Positions 9,231 through 18,858 of a DNA stretch of 64,000 nt are shown here, in pieces. The translations under genes were made by a program, and so were the position numbers. Position 1 is the stretch's first letter. The number at the start of each line of letters is the position of its first letter. Under the pieces are notes generated by a model. That model made no database searches. It saw only the letters and a program-made list of their open reading frames with translations, and was not told the DNA's origin. Source of the DNA: Candidatus Pantoea soli (GTDB lineage: Bacteria > Pseudomonadota > Gammaproteobacteria > Enterobacterales > Enterobacteriaceae); contig NZ_CP032702.1 of the NCBI RefSeq assembly GCF_007833795.1, forward strand, positions 1,054,001 through 1,118,000. The letters are read 5' to 3'.

Positions 9231-11644
9231 TCTGGCGCTGGTTCTGGCGCGAGTGGCGCTCGCCCTCGCTGCTGATTGTCTGGCTGGCGCTGACGCTGGC
9301 CGTGGCCTGCGTACTGGCGCTGGGTTCGATCAGCGATCGCATGGAAAAGGGATTGAGCCAGCAGAGCCGTGATTTCATGGCCGGTGACCGCACGCTGCGC
9401 AGCAGTAAAGCGGTGCCGGAAGCCTGGCTGAATAAAGCGCGTGAGACCGGGCTGACAATCAGCACCCAGCTGAGCTTTATGACCATGACCTTTGCGCAGG
9501 AGACGCCGCAGCTGGCAGATGTGAAAGCGGTGGATGATGCCTATCCAATGGCGGGTACGCTGCAGACCAATCCGCCCGGCCTGCGGCCCGCTGCAGGCAC
9601 GGTGCTGGCGGCGCCGCGCCTGCTGGCGCTGCTGAACCTGAAGCCGGGAGACACGCTCGACGTCGGTGATGCGACCTTCCGCATTGCCGGTGAGCTGATT
9701 CAGGAGCCGGATAGCGGTTTTAATCCCTTTCAGACTGCGCCGCGCCTGCTGATGAACCTTGCGGACGTGGCGAAAACCGGGGCGGTGCAGCCGGGCAGTC
9801 GTCTCAGCTGGCGCTACAAATTTGCCGGCGACCCCGCACCGCTGGCGCGCTATGACCGCTGGATCCAGCCGCAGCTGAGCGCCGGCGAGCGCTGGATCAG
9901 CACCGGGAACACAGAAGATGCGCTGGGCCGTTCTATGCAGCGCGCCCGGCAGTTTCTGCTGCTGTCAGCGCTGCTGACGCTGATGCTGGCGATTGCCGCC
10001 GTGGCGGTGGCGATGAGTCACTACTGTCGCAGCCGGTACGATCTGGTGGCGGTGCTGAAAACGCTGGGGGCGACGCGCCGGGCGCTGCAGCGGCTGATCA
10101 TTGGACAGTGGCTGGCGGTGCTGCTGCTGGCGGCGCTGGCGGGTGGCGTGCTGGGGCAGGGCATTGAATGGGCGCTGCTGGTGATGCTGAAACCGGTGCT
10201 GCCGGCGACGTTACCGGCGGCCAGCGGCTGGCCGTGGCTGTGGGCGATGGCAGCCATGCTGGTGATCTCCCTGCTGGTGGGCCTGCGGCCTTACCGGCTG
10301 CTGATGGCAACCCAGCCGCTGCGCGTTTTGCGCCGCGATGCCGTGGCGCGCGTCTGGCCGCTGCGATTCTATCTGCCCGCCGTTGCGCTGGTGGTGATCG
10401 CGTTGCTGGCGCTGCTGATGGGCGGCAGTAAAATGTTGTGGGCGCTGCTGGCCGGCGTGGTGATGCTGGCGCTGCTGCTGGCGCTGCTTGGCTGGGGCAC
10501 GCTGCTGCTGCTGCGCCGGCTGGTGGTGCGCAATCTGGCGCTGCGGCTGGCCATCAACCGTCTGCTGCGCCAGCCGGTGATGACGCTCAGCCAGCTGGCG
10601 GCGTTTTCGCTCTCTTTTATGCTGCTGGCGCTGCTGCTGGTGATGCGCGGCGATCTGCTGGATCGCTGGCAGCAGCAGTTACCGGCCAATGCGCCCAACT
10701 ATTTTTTGCTTAACCTGACGCAGCAGCAGGTACCGCAGGTGCGTGACTTTCTGGCACAGCACCAGGTGAAAGCGGAAACGTTCTACCCCATCGTGCGGGC
10801 GCGCCTTACCGAACTGAATGGTAAAGAAGCCGATCCCGGACTGGATAACGCGCTGAACCGCGAGCTGAATCTGACCTGGCAGGCCGCCAGGCCGGATCAC
10901 AATCCGCTGGTGGCGGGCAGCTGGCCACCTGCCGCCGGGGAGGTATCGATGGAAGTGGAACTGGCCGATCGTCTCGGCGTGAAGCTGGGGGACACGCTGA
11001 CTTTCAGCGGTGATACCCTTCAGTTCAGCGCCCGCATTAGCAGCTTACGTAAAGTGGACTGGGAGAGCCTGCGGCCAAACTTCTTCTTTATTTTTCCGCC
11101 CGGCGCGCTGGACGAGCAGCCACAAACCTGGCTGACCAGTTTTCGCATGGCAAACAATCCGGCGCTGCTGGCGCAGCTGAACCGGGCGTTTCCGACCCTG
11201 AGCCTGCTGGACGTTGGCAGCATGCTGAAACAGATCGGCCAGGTGCTGACGCAGGTAAGCCGGGCGCTGGAAATCATGGTAATACTGGTCACCGTCTGTG
11301 GCGTGCTGCTGCTTATGGCGCAGATTCAGGTTGGCATGCGTCAGCGACGCCAGGAGCTGGTGGTTTATCGCACGCTGGGTGCCAGTAAACGCCTGCTGCG
11401 CGGCACCTTATGGTGTGAATTTGCGCTGCTCGGTGTGGTTGCCGGCGTGGCGGCGGCACTGGGCGCAGAGGCGGCACTGTGGGGGCTGCAGCGGAAAATT
11501 TTTGATTTCCCGTGGCAACCCGACTGGACGCTGTGGCTGGCTCTGCCGCTGTGTGGCGCGCTGCTGCTCTCACTGTGCGGGGGCTGGCTGGGCGTGCGGT
11601 TGCTGCAGGGCAAGGCGCTGTTCCGGCGCTTTGAAGCGCCCTGA
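9227..11644 (+). CDS. ybbP: ABC transporter permease YbbP (MacB/FtsX family)
   Basis: An 805-residue permease with an N-terminal helix, a large periplasmic domain (about residues 40-240), two FtsX-type helix bundles (about 250-480 and 690-800) and a second periplasmic domain. The start MIWRWFWREWRSPS overlaps the ybbA stop (ATGA) behind GGGAGG. Length and sequence follow E. coli YbbP (804). In E. coli rhsD and the allantoin genes follow; here purK follows directly in convergent orientation. Confidence 0.94.
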   Translation: MIWRWFWREWRSPSLLIVWLALTLAVACVLALGSISDRMEKGLSQQSRDFMAGDRTLRSSKAVPEAWLNKARETGLTISTQLSFMTMTFAQETPQLADVKAVDDAYPMAGTLQTNPPGLRPAAGTVLAAPRLLALLNLKPGDTLDVGDATFRIAGELIQEPDSGFNPFQTAPRLLMNLADVAKTGAVQPGSRLSWRYKFAGDPAPLARYDRWIQPQLSAGERWISTGNTEDALGRSMQRARQFLLLSALLTLMLAIAAVAVAMSHYCRSRYDLVAVLKTLGATRRALQRLIIGQWLAVLLLAALAGGVLGQGIEWALLVMLKPVLPATLPAASGWPWLWAMAAMLVISLLVGLRPYRLLMATQPLRVLRRDAVARVWPLRFYLPAVALVVIALLALLMGGSKMLWALLAGVVMLALLLALLGWGTLLLLRRLVVRNLALRLAINRLLRQPVMTLSQLAAFSLSFMLLALLLVMRGDLLDRWQQQLPANAPNYFLLNLTQQQVPQVRDFLAQHQVKAETFYPIVRARLTELNGKEADPGLDNALNRELNLTWQAARPDHNPLVAGSWPPAAGEVSMEVELADRLGVKLGDTLTFSGDTLQFSARISSLRKVDWESLRPNFFFIFPPGALDEQPQTWLTSFRMANNPALLAQLNRAFPTLSLLDVGSMLKQIGQVLTQVSRALEIMVILVTVCGVLLLMAQIQVGMRQRRQELVVYRTLGASKRLLRGTLWCEFALLGVVAGVAAALGAEAALWGLQRKIFDFPWQPDWTLWLALPLCGALLLSLCGGWLGVRLLQGKALFRRFEAP

Positions 11645-11719
11645 GGCCCGGTATGCCGCAGGTGAAGCGGCAGCAGATTCCGGCCTGCGTTACTGCAGGC
11701 CCGGATGATTTCACCGCGT

Positions 11720-11738
11720 CCTCTCCGGGCAGGAGAGG
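11720..11738. terminator. Hairpin between convergent ybbP and purK
   Basis: CCTCTC (11720-11725) pairs with GAGAGG (11733-11738) over a seven-base loop. No T-run follows on either strand, so function as a bidirectional terminator is only inferred from its place. Confidence 0.35.
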
Positions 11739-11764
11739 GCGGTCTCAGCGGCAACGCGCTGGCA

Positions 11765-12829
11765 TTATAACTTTGCGACAGCCCAGGCAATGCCGGAGGC
11801 ATAGGCCGGCGGCAGCAGCGGCACCAGCGCGTTTAGCGCGTCGGCGAGGCGGGATGAATCGCTGTCGGTAAGGTTCAGGTGGCCCACTTTACGTCCGGCA
11901 CGTACCGCTTTGTCATACCAGTGCAGGTGGACCAGCGGCTGCTGCAGCCACGCCAGGTTGACCTCGGTGCCTATCAGGTTCACCATTACTGACGGCGCAA
12001 ACACCACCGGCTGCGGCAGCGGCAGACCGAGCACTGCGCGTAAATGCAGTTCGAACTGGCTGACTGATGCGCCATTCTGCGTCCAGTGGCCGCTGTTATG
12101 CACGCGCGGTGCCAGTTCGTTGATTAACAGCCCTTCCGGCGTGACAAAACACTCCATCGCCATTACGCCGACGTAGTTCAGCGCATGCATGATAGCGCTG
12201 AGCATCGCTTCTGCCTGCTGCTGCTGAGCGGCATCAGCCTGCGGGAAGGCCACGCTGGTGCGCAGAATGCCCTCTTCATGCAGATTGTGCGTCAGCGGAT
12301 AGAACACCGTGCTGCCATCCTCGCCGCGTGCGCCAACCAGCGAGACTTCACCGCTGAAGTTGATACCCTGCTCAACAATGCATTCACCGTAGCACTCCGC
12401 GGGCAGGCTGGCAGTGTCGTCCGCCCGTAAACGCCACTGGCCGCGTCCATCGTAGCCGCCGGTGCGGCGCTTCACGATGGCCAGCGCACCGAGGCGGCTG
12501 AAGACCTGCGGCCACTCGCTGCGGTCTGCCAGCAGCTGCCACGGCGCGGTAGCCAGCCCCAGCTGATCCAGCAGCTGTTTCTGCGTCAGACGATCTGCCA
12601 GACGCGGAAAAATATCGCGATTCACAAACGCCGGATGGCGCGCCAGTTCGCGCGTCAGCGCGGTTTCCGGCCAGCGCTCAATTTCAGCGGTGATGACACT
12701 CTGCGCGATCGGCAGTGCAGCCGGTTCGGCATCCAGCCCGACCGGATAGACCTTAATGCCCAGCGGCTCACCCGCCTGACGCAGCATGCGGCCCAGCTGG
12801 CCGTTGCCTAATACGCAAACCGGCTTCAT
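11765..12829 (-). CDS. purK: N5-carboxyaminoimidazole ribonucleotide synthase PurK
   Basis: A 354-residue ATP-grasp enzyme that carboxylates AIR with bicarbonate and ATP to N5-CAIR in purine synthesis. The N terminus [20 protein letters not shown] holds the nucleotide-fold glycine motif, and the ATP-grasp core has [13 protein letters not shown] and [27 protein letters not shown]. Its start overlaps the purE stop by four bases, so the two are translationally coupled. Confidence 0.96.
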   Translation of the reverse strand: MKPVCVLGNGQLGRMLRQAGEPLGIKVYPVGLDAEPAALPIAQSVITAEIERWPETALTRELARHPAFVNRDIFPRLADRLTQKQLLDQLGLATAPWQLLADRSEWPQVFSRLGALAIVKRRTGGYDGRGQWRLRADDTASLPAECYGECIVEQGINFSGEVSLVGARGEDGSTVFYPLTHNLHEEGILRTSVAFPQADAAQQQQAEAMLSAIMHALNYVGVMAMECFVTPEGLLINELAPRVHNSGHWTQNGASVSQFELHLRAVLGLPLPQPVVFAPSVMVNLIGTEVNLAWLQQPLVHLHWYDKAVRAGRKVGHLNLTDSDSSRLADALNALVPLLPPAYASGIAWAVAKL

Positions 12830-13335
12830 ACGTTACCCCGCGGGTCCGGGTTTTCCAGCACTTCATCGGTCTGCGCCTGGCGCCAGCTGGCGAGACGTGC
12901 GGCGAGGCCGCTATCGTGAATTGCCAGAATTTGCGCAGCCAGCAGTGCGGCATTGGCGGCACCGGCTTTACCGATAGCCAGCGTGCCAACCGGAATGCCG
13001 CGCGGCATCTGCACAATCGAGTAGAGGCTATCCACGCCGCTCAGGGCCGCGCTCTGTACCGGTACACCCAGCACCGGCACCAGGGTTTTGGCCGCCAGCA
13101 TGCCCGGCAGGTGCGCGGCACCGCCAGCCCCGGCGATAATCACCTGAAAGCCGTTGTCGGCGGCGGTTTCCGCAAAGTGGAACAGCTTATCGGGGGTACG
13201 GTGTGCAGAGACCACTTCGACGTGGAACGGAACATCCAGGCTGGTCAGGATCTCCTCGGCGAACTGCATGGTTGCCCAGTCACTTCTGGAACCCATGACG
13301 ATAGCGATACGGGCCGGGGTGGCGTTGGATGACAT
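12826..13335 (-). CDS. purE: N5-CAIR mutase PurE
   Basis: A 169-residue class I PurE that moves the carboxyl group of N5-CAIR to give CAIR. The signature [11 protein letters not shown] and the active-site loops SAHRTPDK and [10 protein letters not shown] are present. It is the first gene of purEK, with a PurR box about 90 bases upstream. Confidence 0.97.
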   Translation of the reverse strand: MSSNATPARIAIVMGSRSDWATMQFAEEILTSLDVPFHVEVVSAHRTPDKLFHFAETAADNGFQVIIAGAGGAAHLPGMLAAKTLVPVLGVPVQSAALSGVDSLYSIVQMPRGIPVGTLAIGKAGAANAALLAAQILAIHDSGLAARLASWRQAQTDEVLENPDPRGNV

Positions 13336-13398
13336 GCGGTCAACTCCTGTGAATAGTCAATCGAACCTGGCCGGGCGGGCAGGTAAAGAAGGGCACAG

Positions 13399-13436
13399 AG
13401 AATAGCATGAGATGACAGCAAGGAAAACGGTTGCGC
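13399..13436 (-). promoter_or_regulatory. purEK promoter with PurR operator
   Basis: On the reverse strand GCGCAACCGTTTTCCT (13421-13436) matches the PurR box and differs from the E. coli purE operator at one end base. It covers the -35 position of a promoter whose extended -10 (TGC-TATTCT, hexamer 13399-13404) lies 17 bp downstream. Repression by PurR with hypoxanthine or guanine is expected. Confidence 0.85.
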
Positions 13437-13467
13437 GGGCAGAAAACGGGCATTCACGCCCGTTTCC

Positions 13468-14184
13468 TCAGAACGGAAATTCGATCAGGCGGACGCCGGT
13501 GGCATCCAGCTGAATCATCGAGCCCTTTTCGTGCCACGCACCCAGCACCGCGCGCTGCGCAGGCGTACCCTGCAGATCAAACTGATGGATGGCCGGACGA
13601 TGCGTATGCCCATGAATCAACAGCGGCGTCTGATGACGCGCCATCGCCTCGCTCACCGCCTGCGCGTTCACATCCATGATGGCCAGCGATTTATGCTGAT
13701 TGGCCTGTTTGCTGTCAGCGCGCATGCGTGCGGCAATGCGCATCCGCAGGCGTAACGGCAGGGCAAGAAACAGGCGCTGCAGCCAGCGCTGATGCACTTT
13801 CGCGCGGAAGCGTTGATAGCCGGCGTCGTCGGTGCACAGCGTATCGCCATGCATAATCAGCACCCGCTGGCCATAGCATGTCAGAACCTGCTCTTCCGGC
13901 AGCAGCGTCATGCCGCTGGCGCGCGCGAAGCGTTTGCCCAGCAGGAAATCACGATTGCCATGAATAAAATAGGTCGGCACCGGCAGGGCATGCAGGGCGG
14001 CGGCAATCTGCTGATGCAGCGGGTTTGGATCGTCGTCGCCGATCCAGGCTTCAAACAGATCGCCAAGGATGTAAAGCGCGTCGCACTGTTGCGCTTCACC
14101 CTGCAGAAAATGCAGAAAACCGGCAGTGATTGCCGGTTCTTCCTGACACAGATGTAAATCTGCGATAAACAGCGTGCGCGACAT
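13468..14184 (-). CDS. lpxH: UDP-2,3-diacylglucosamine diphosphatase LpxH
   Basis: A 238-residue calcineurin-like phosphoesterase, cleaving UDP-2,3-diacylglucosamine to lipid X in lipid A synthesis at the inner membrane. Metal motifs are [29 protein letters not shown] and the C-terminal HGHTHRPA. It follows ppiB with a one-base stop/start overlap. Confidence 0.96.
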   Translation of the reverse strand: MSRTLFIADLHLCQEEPAITAGFLHFLQGEAQQCDALYILGDLFEAWIGDDDPNPLHQQIAAALHALPVPTYFIHGNRDFLLGKRFARASGMTLLPEEQVLTCYGQRVLIMHGDTLCTDDAGYQRFRAKVHQRWLQRLFLALPLRLRMRIAARMRADSKQANQHKSLAIMDVNAQAVSEAMARHQTPLLIHGHTHRPAIHQFDLQGTPAQRAVLGAWHEKGSMIQLDATGVRLIEFPF

Positions 14185-14678
14185 TACTCGCTGACGGTCA
14201 CTTTCTGAATGATCACGTCTTCAACCGGCACGTCCTGGTGCATGCCGCTGCGGCCGGTTTTCACCGCTTTGATTTTCTCAACCACATCCATGCCTTCGAC
14301 GACTTCAGCAAACACGCAGTAACCCCAGCCCTGCAGGCTTTCGTCGCGGAAGTTGAGGAAGTCGTTGTCGGCCACGTTGATGAAAAACTGTGCCGTAGCA
14401 GAATGGGGTGCCTGGGTACGTGCCATCGCCAGCGTGCCTTTGGTGTTTTTCAGGCCGTTGTTCGCTTCGTTGCGGATGTCAGCTTTGGTGGCTTTCTGCT
14501 TCATGCCTGGCTCAAAACCGCCGCCCTGAATCATAAAGCCGTTGATTACACGGTGGAAAATGGTGTTGTCGTAGAAACCTTCACGGCAGTAATCCAGGAA
14601 GTTCTGCACGGTTGCCGGCGCTTTGTCATCGAAAGTTTTGATTACGATATCGCCATGGTTCGTCTGGAAAGTGACCAT
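14184..14678 (-). CDS. ppiB: Peptidyl-prolyl cis-trans isomerase B (cyclophilin)
   Basis: A 164-residue cytoplasmic cyclophilin without signal peptide. The catalytic arginine motif is [18 protein letters not shown], and [26 protein letters not shown] forms the rest of the active site. It is the promoter-proximal gene before lpxH and diverges from cysS. Confidence 0.96.
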   Translation of the reverse strand: MVTFQTNHGDIVIKTFDDKAPATVQNFLDYCREGFYDNTIFHRVINGFMIQGGGFEPGMKQKATKADIRNEANNGLKNTKGTLAMARTQAPHSATAQFFINVADNDFLNFRDESLQGWGYCVFAEVVEGMDVVEKIKAVKTGRSGMHQDVPVEDVIIQKVTVSE

Positions 14679-14894
14679 TATATTCGTCCTGTGGAGGTTG
14701 TCGTCAGTGTCAACTGCCGCGCCAGCTCAGCGGCGGGGCATTTTTGTAGACGCTTCTTATATCACAATTTCCAATAACGCGTCAGTAAGCCAGCGGCAGT
14801 TGCTATCGCAGCGATGCACAAGTCGGAAAAATACGGCACAATATCCGGCTGTAAAAGAAGGCGTCTCCCGCACACGAAAAAACGGAACTGTTCA

Positions 14895-16280
14895 ATGCTT
14901 AAGATCTATAACACCCTGAGTCGACAGAAAGAGGAATTTAAACCCATCCATGCCGGTGAAATCGGGATGTACGTGTGCGGAATCACGGTTTACGACCTCT
15001 GTCATATCGGCCACGGGCGGACCTTTGTGGCATTTGACGTGGTGGCGCGCTATCTGCGCTATGCGGGTTATAAGCTGAAATACGTGCGTAATATCACCGA
15101 TATTGATGACAAAATCATCCGGCGTGCCAATGAAAACGGCGAAACCATCGAAACCCTGACTAACCGCATGATCGCCGAAATGCATAAGGATTTCGCTGCG
15201 CTGGGGATTCTGCCGCCGGATCTGGAACCGCGCGCTACCCGCCATATTGATGAGATCATTGAACTGGTGGGGCGTCTGCTGGAACGCGGCCACGCGTACG
15301 TGGCGGATAACGGCGATGTCATGTTTGATGTGATGAGCGACAAAACCTATGGCGTGCTGTCACGTCAGGATCTGGAGCAGCTGCAGGCTGGCGCACGCGT
15401 GGAAGTGGCAGAAGTGAAGCGCAACCCCATGGACTTTGTGCTGTGGAAGATGTCCAAAGCGGGTGAACCGGCGTGGCAATCGCCGTGGGGCATGGGGCGT
15501 CCGGGCTGGCACATTGAGTGTTCAGCGATGAATGGCAAACAGCTGGGCACGCACTTCGACATTCACGGCGGCGGTTCGGATCTGATGTTCCCGCATCACG
15601 AAAACGAAGTGGCGCAGTCTACCTGTGCCCACGACGGCCCGTATGTGAATTACTGGATGCACTCCGGCATGGTGATGGTGGATCGCGAGAAGATGTCCAA
15701 ATCACTGGGCAACTTCTTTACGGTGCGCGACGTTCTGCAGCACTATGATGCAGAAACCGTGCGCTACTTCCTGATGTCCGGTCACTATCGCAGCCAGCTA
15801 AACTACGGCGAAGATAACCTGAACCAGGCGCGCGCGGCGCTGGAACGTCTCTACACTGCGCTGCGTCATACCGATGCCAGCGCGACGCCGGCAGGGGGCG
15901 AAGAGTTTGAGGCGCGCTTCCGCGCCGCGATGGAAGATGACTTCAACACGCCGGAGGCCTATTCGGTGTTCTTCGATATGGCGCGTGAAGTGAATCGCCT
16001 GAAAAGCGAAGACAAAACCGCAGCAGATGCGCTGGCGGCGAAGCTGCGCCAGCTGGCGGATGTGCTGGGCATCCTGCAGCAGGATCCGGAGCTGTTCCTG
16101 CAAAGCGGCGCGCAGGTGAACGACGATGAAGTGGCGGAGATTGAGCACTGGGTGAAAACCCGTGCCGATGCGCGCGCCGCGAAAGACTGGGCGCAGGCAG
16201 ATATCGCGCGTGACAAGCTGAACGAACTGGGCGTCATTGTGGAAGATGGCCCGCAGGGCTCGACCTGGCGTCGTAAGTAA
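14895..16280 (+). CDS. cysS: Cysteinyl-tRNA synthetase
   Basis: A 461-residue class I synthetase. The HIGH motif appears as [13 protein letters not shown] as EKMSKSLGN, and the zinc site uses the cysteine in [10 protein letters not shown] together with WHIECSAM and the HHENE segment. The start [12 protein letters not shown] aligns with E. coli CysS (461); the longer open frame upstream is untranslated leader. Confidence 0.97.
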   Translation: MLKIYNTLSRQKEEFKPIHAGEIGMYVCGITVYDLCHIGHGRTFVAFDVVARYLRYAGYKLKYVRNITDIDDKIIRRANENGETIETLTNRMIAEMHKDFAALGILPPDLEPRATRHIDEIIELVGRLLERGHAYVADNGDVMFDVMSDKTYGVLSRQDLEQLQAGARVEVAEVKRNPMDFVLWKMSKAGEPAWQSPWGMGRPGWHIECSAMNGKQLGTHFDIHGGGSDLMFPHHENEVAQSTCAHDGPYVNYWMHSGMVMVDREKMSKSLGNFFTVRDVLQHYDAETVRYFLMSGHYRSQLNYGEDNLNQARAALERLYTALRHTDASATPAGGEEFEARFRAAMEDDFNTPEAYSVFFDMAREVNRLKSEDKTAADALAAKLRQLADVLGILQQDPELFLQSGAQVNDDEVAEIEHWVKTRADARAAKDWAQADIARDKLNELGVIVEDGPQGSTWRRK

Positions 16281-16285
16281 CAACA

Positions 16286-16314
16286 AGGGCGAACATGATG
16301 TTCGCCCTTTTTTA
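16286..16314 (+). terminator. Rho-independent terminator of cysS
   Basis: AAGGGCGAAC (16286-16295) pairs perfectly with GTTCGCCCTT (16301-16310) across loop ATGAT, followed by TTTT. It starts six bases after the cysS stop codon. Confidence 0.92.
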
Positions 16315-16405
16315 TGACCGGTTAAGCCCAACCTGATGGGCTTTGTCAGCGGTGATTAACCTGCTGCGCGTAGCACCGCGACAAACAAGTCAGGTGCCTT
16401 TTACG

Positions 16406-16618
16406 TCAGGCAACTACCGTCACGCGCTGACCGGCAAACTCCACTGTCTGACCCGGATAGATTTTGCAGCGTTTGCGCGTTTCAATTGCGCCGTCCACCC
16501 GCACTTCACCTTCATCGATCACCGCTTTGGCCTGCGCACCGCTCTCGACCCAGCCTTCCAGCTTCAGCAGATCGCACAGATCAACGTGCGCATGTTTGCC
16601 CAGAGAGAAACTCGCCAT
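16406..16618 (-). CDS. ybcJ: YbcJ, S4-type RNA-binding protein
   Basis: A 70-residue protein made almost only of an S4-like domain (LDLCDLLKLEGW-like start, GEVRVDG...ETRKRCKI core, ending GQTVEFAGQRVTV). The E. coli homologue has an alpha-L RNA-binding fold, with no defined target. Its ATG shares one base with the folD stop. A small stem (16324-16330/16337-16343) downstream may end the transcript. Confidence 0.93.
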   Translation of the reverse strand: MASFSLGKHAHVDLCDLLKLEGWVESGAQAKAVIDEGEVRVDGAIETRKRCKIYPGQTVEFAGQRVTVVA

Positions 16619-17484
16619 TACGCTTCCTCCGTATCGTGGTAGTGCTCACAGGCCAGCAGCGTGTTTTGAATCAGCGTGGCAACCGTCATCGGGCCGACAC
16701 CGCCCGGAACCGGCGTGATATAGGCTGCGCGCTCAGCCGCCGCGTCAAAGTCCACGTCGCCGACCACTTTACCGCTTTCCAGCCGGTTGATGCCGACATC
16801 AATGACGATCGCACCTGGCTTGATCCAGTCGCCCGGGATAAAGCCAGGCTTGCCCACCGCCACCACCAGCAGATCGGCGTGCTCAACGTGATGGCGCAGA
16901 TCTTTGGTAAAGCGGTGCGTCACGGTGGTGGTGCAACCGGCCAGCAGCAGTTCCATGCTCATCGGACGCCCGACAATGTTGGAGGCACCGACGACCACGG
17001 CGTTAAGGCCGTAAGTGTCGATGTTGTAGCGCTCCAGCAGCGTAACGATGCCGCGCGGCGTGCACGGACGCAGTTTCGGCGCACGCTGGCACAGGCGGCC
17101 AACGTTGTACGGATGGAAGCCATCTACGTCTTTATCCGGCGTGATACGCTCCAGCACTTTGACATTATCAATGCCTGCCGGCAGCGGCAGCTGCACCAGG
17201 ATGCCGTCGATTTCACGATCGTTATTCAGCTCATCAATCAGCGCCAGCAGCGCGGATTCGCTGGTGGAGGCGGGCAGATCGTAAGAGCGTGAGACAAAGC
17301 CCACTTCATCACAGGCGCGACGTTTGCTGGCGACGTAAATCTGTGAAGCCGGGTTTTCACCGACCAGAACTACAGCCAGACCCGGCGCACGTTTACCGGC
17401 CGCCACGCGCTGCTGGACTTTTTCCGCAACCTCAAGGCGCACCTGCTGCGCAATCGTTTTACCGTCAATAATTTTTGCTGCCAT
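16618..17484 (-). CDS. folD: Methylenetetrahydrofolate dehydrogenase/cyclohydrolase FolD
   Basis: A 288-residue bifunctional enzyme of one-carbon metabolism that interconverts 5,10-methylene-THF and 10-formyl-THF. Visible motifs are the catalytic [11 protein letters not shown] lysine region, the folate signature [22 protein letters not shown] for NADP and the C-terminal [12 protein letters not shown]. Order folD-ybcJ beside argU is as in E. coli. Confidence 0.97.
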   Translation of the reverse strand: MAAKIIDGKTIAQQVRLEVAEKVQQRVAAGKRAPGLAVVLVGENPASQIYVASKRRACDEVGFVSRSYDLPASTSESALLALIDELNNDREIDGILVQLPLPAGIDNVKVLERITPDKDVDGFHPYNVGRLCQRAPKLRPCTPRGIVTLLERYNIDTYGLNAVVVGASNIVGRPMSMELLLAGCTTTVTHRFTKDLRHHVEHADLLVVAVGKPGFIPGDWIKPGAIVIDVGINRLESGKVVGDVDFDAAAERAAYITPVPGGVGPMTVATLIQNTLLACEHYHDTEEA

Positions 17485-17660
17485 CAGAGAGGAAATCCAT
17501 CTGTAGAGGGTTAAATCGGGGATGGCGCCTATTCTGGCAGAAGCGCGTGCGGCTGTCAGTCACAGATTCGCCTGCGCGGTGCGTTTCCCGATTTTTTCGC
17601 CGTGACGCGGGGCCGCGTTAGCGCGTATTATGCCTTTCCGGACAGGATGTGGATGACGTG

Positions 17661-18164
17661 ATGATTTGGTTGATGCTCGCCACGCTGGCGATAGTATTTG
17701 TTGTGGGTTTTCAGCTGCTGACCGCCGGTTCGCGCCATGCTGCGCAGGCGCTGAACAAACGTCTGGGGCTGCCGCCGGTGCACGTGGAATCCCTGCTTTC
17801 CCTGATGGGCAAAGAGGCGGCTAAAGAGTTTACCGATTACCTGAGCGGTGGCAATGAGACCCATCTGCACAACGGCGCCGCGGTGCTGCTGATCTGGCAG
17901 GTGCTGATTGTCGACAACAGCGAAGCGAATGCGCTGCGCTGGCACGGCATTCTGAGCAAGGCTGGCTTTCCGGCGTTGATATCACGTCAGCAGCTGCTGC
18001 TGGCACTAGGATTTCTGCGCCAGCTGGAGCCGGACAGTCAGGAACTGCATGCGCTGCGCGAGCAGTACAATGCGCGCTTTACGCAGCAGGGGATTGAACT
18101 GGAAGGAGAATCGGCACAGGTCAGTAATCTGGTGTCGATGAGCGAGTGGCGCCGGCGTCATTAA
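17661..18164 (+). CDS. DUF1198 family protein, YicN-like
   Basis: A 167-residue protein starting MIWLMLATLAIVFVVGFQ, a single N-terminal membrane anchor, then a soluble domain with HVESLLSLMGKEAAKEF and LLIWQVLIVDNSE that follows E. coli YicN over most of its length. The function of the family is unknown. A GTG 12 bases upstream is in frame, but alignment and GGA at 17651 favour this ATG. In E. coli yicN lies elsewhere on the chromosome, so the place beside argU is different. Confidence 0.85.
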   Translation: MIWLMLATLAIVFVVGFQLLTAGSRHAAQALNKRLGLPPVHVESLLSLMGKEAAKEFTDYLSGGNETHLHNGAAVLLIWQVLIVDNSEANALRWHGILSKAGFPALISRQQLLLALGFLRQLEPDSQELHALREQYNARFTQQGIELEGESAQVSNLVSMSEWRRRH

Positions 18165-18258
18165 GCAGAATTGCTCATTCCCTCAACACTCTGCCGCTGC
18201 GCAGCGGCAAAAACGTTGACGCGCCAGCCTGCAAACGTATAATCCGACCATCTTCTAT

Positions 18259-18335
18259 GCGCCCTTAGCTCAGCTGGATAGAGCACCGGCCTTCTAAGCC
18301 GTAGGTCACAGGTTCGAATCCTGTAGGGCGTGCCA
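18259..18335 (+). tRNA. argU: tRNA-Arg(UCU)
   Basis: A 77-base cloverleaf with encoded CCA. Anticodon TCT lies in loop CTTCTAA; the T arm is AGGTTCGAATCCT. It decodes AGA/AGG. Against the E. coli copy the acceptor has G1-U72 instead of G-C, and positions 27/43 are C and U, which do not pair, leaving a four-pair anticodon stem. argU is a classic phage attachment site (DLP12 in E. coli), and accessory DNA follows it here. Confidence 0.97.
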
Positions 18336-18840
18336 AGCAAAATCAATCATTTACCTATCTTCTTCCGCTTTCAAATTTTCCCCGTGAGACAAATTTGGGC
18401 CACGGCTGCAAAAATCGCCTCAAGTGGTCACAGATATTCGGTTAAGTGGATTGGCGCCAGGTAAATATATCGCTGTACCATTTTATAACCTCTCAGATGC
18501 CATTGCTGCAGGCGCTTCTGTTTCAATAAATCCGCTTGCCCGAATGCGTTCCCGGTCGCCGAAGCGCAAATACGCAACAACGGCGCTTTCCGGGATTATT
18601 CACTCTCCCTGTGCTGACAACAGCTCAGCCTCGATGAACGCCTGACGGGTTAAGCCCACCATGCTGGCGCGCTGCGGCTGCAAGCCAGCCCGCAACGCCG
18701 CTTCGGCGGGAGCGTTAACTTCCGCACTGGCCGCCTGAGCATGGCGCTGTTTTGTGCGTTATCCGCAAGCCATCCTTCGACTTTGTAACGGAAAACCTGG
18801 CGTTTGCCTGCGGTTTGGCGGTGTAATCAGTGCGGATAAA
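18336..18840. pseudogene. Decayed accessory DNA downstream of argU
   Basis: About 500 bases with no intact gene. On the reverse strand two frames read like eroded protein: one near 18735-18810 (KRQVFRYKVEGWLADNAQ) and a second, in a different frame, from about 18740 down to a stop at about 18600 that contains MVGLTRQAFIEAELLSAQGE. They are interrupted by frameshifts and stops. I cannot name the parent family. No repeat of the argU 3' end was found in this stretch, so element borders are not defined. Confidence 0.4.
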
Positions 18841-18858
18841 ATGTGGCGTGAGGGATGC

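Noticed and set aside
18424..18645. 73-codon plus-strand frame after argU
   Set aside because: No ribosome site or family features; it overlaps the reverse-strand remnants.
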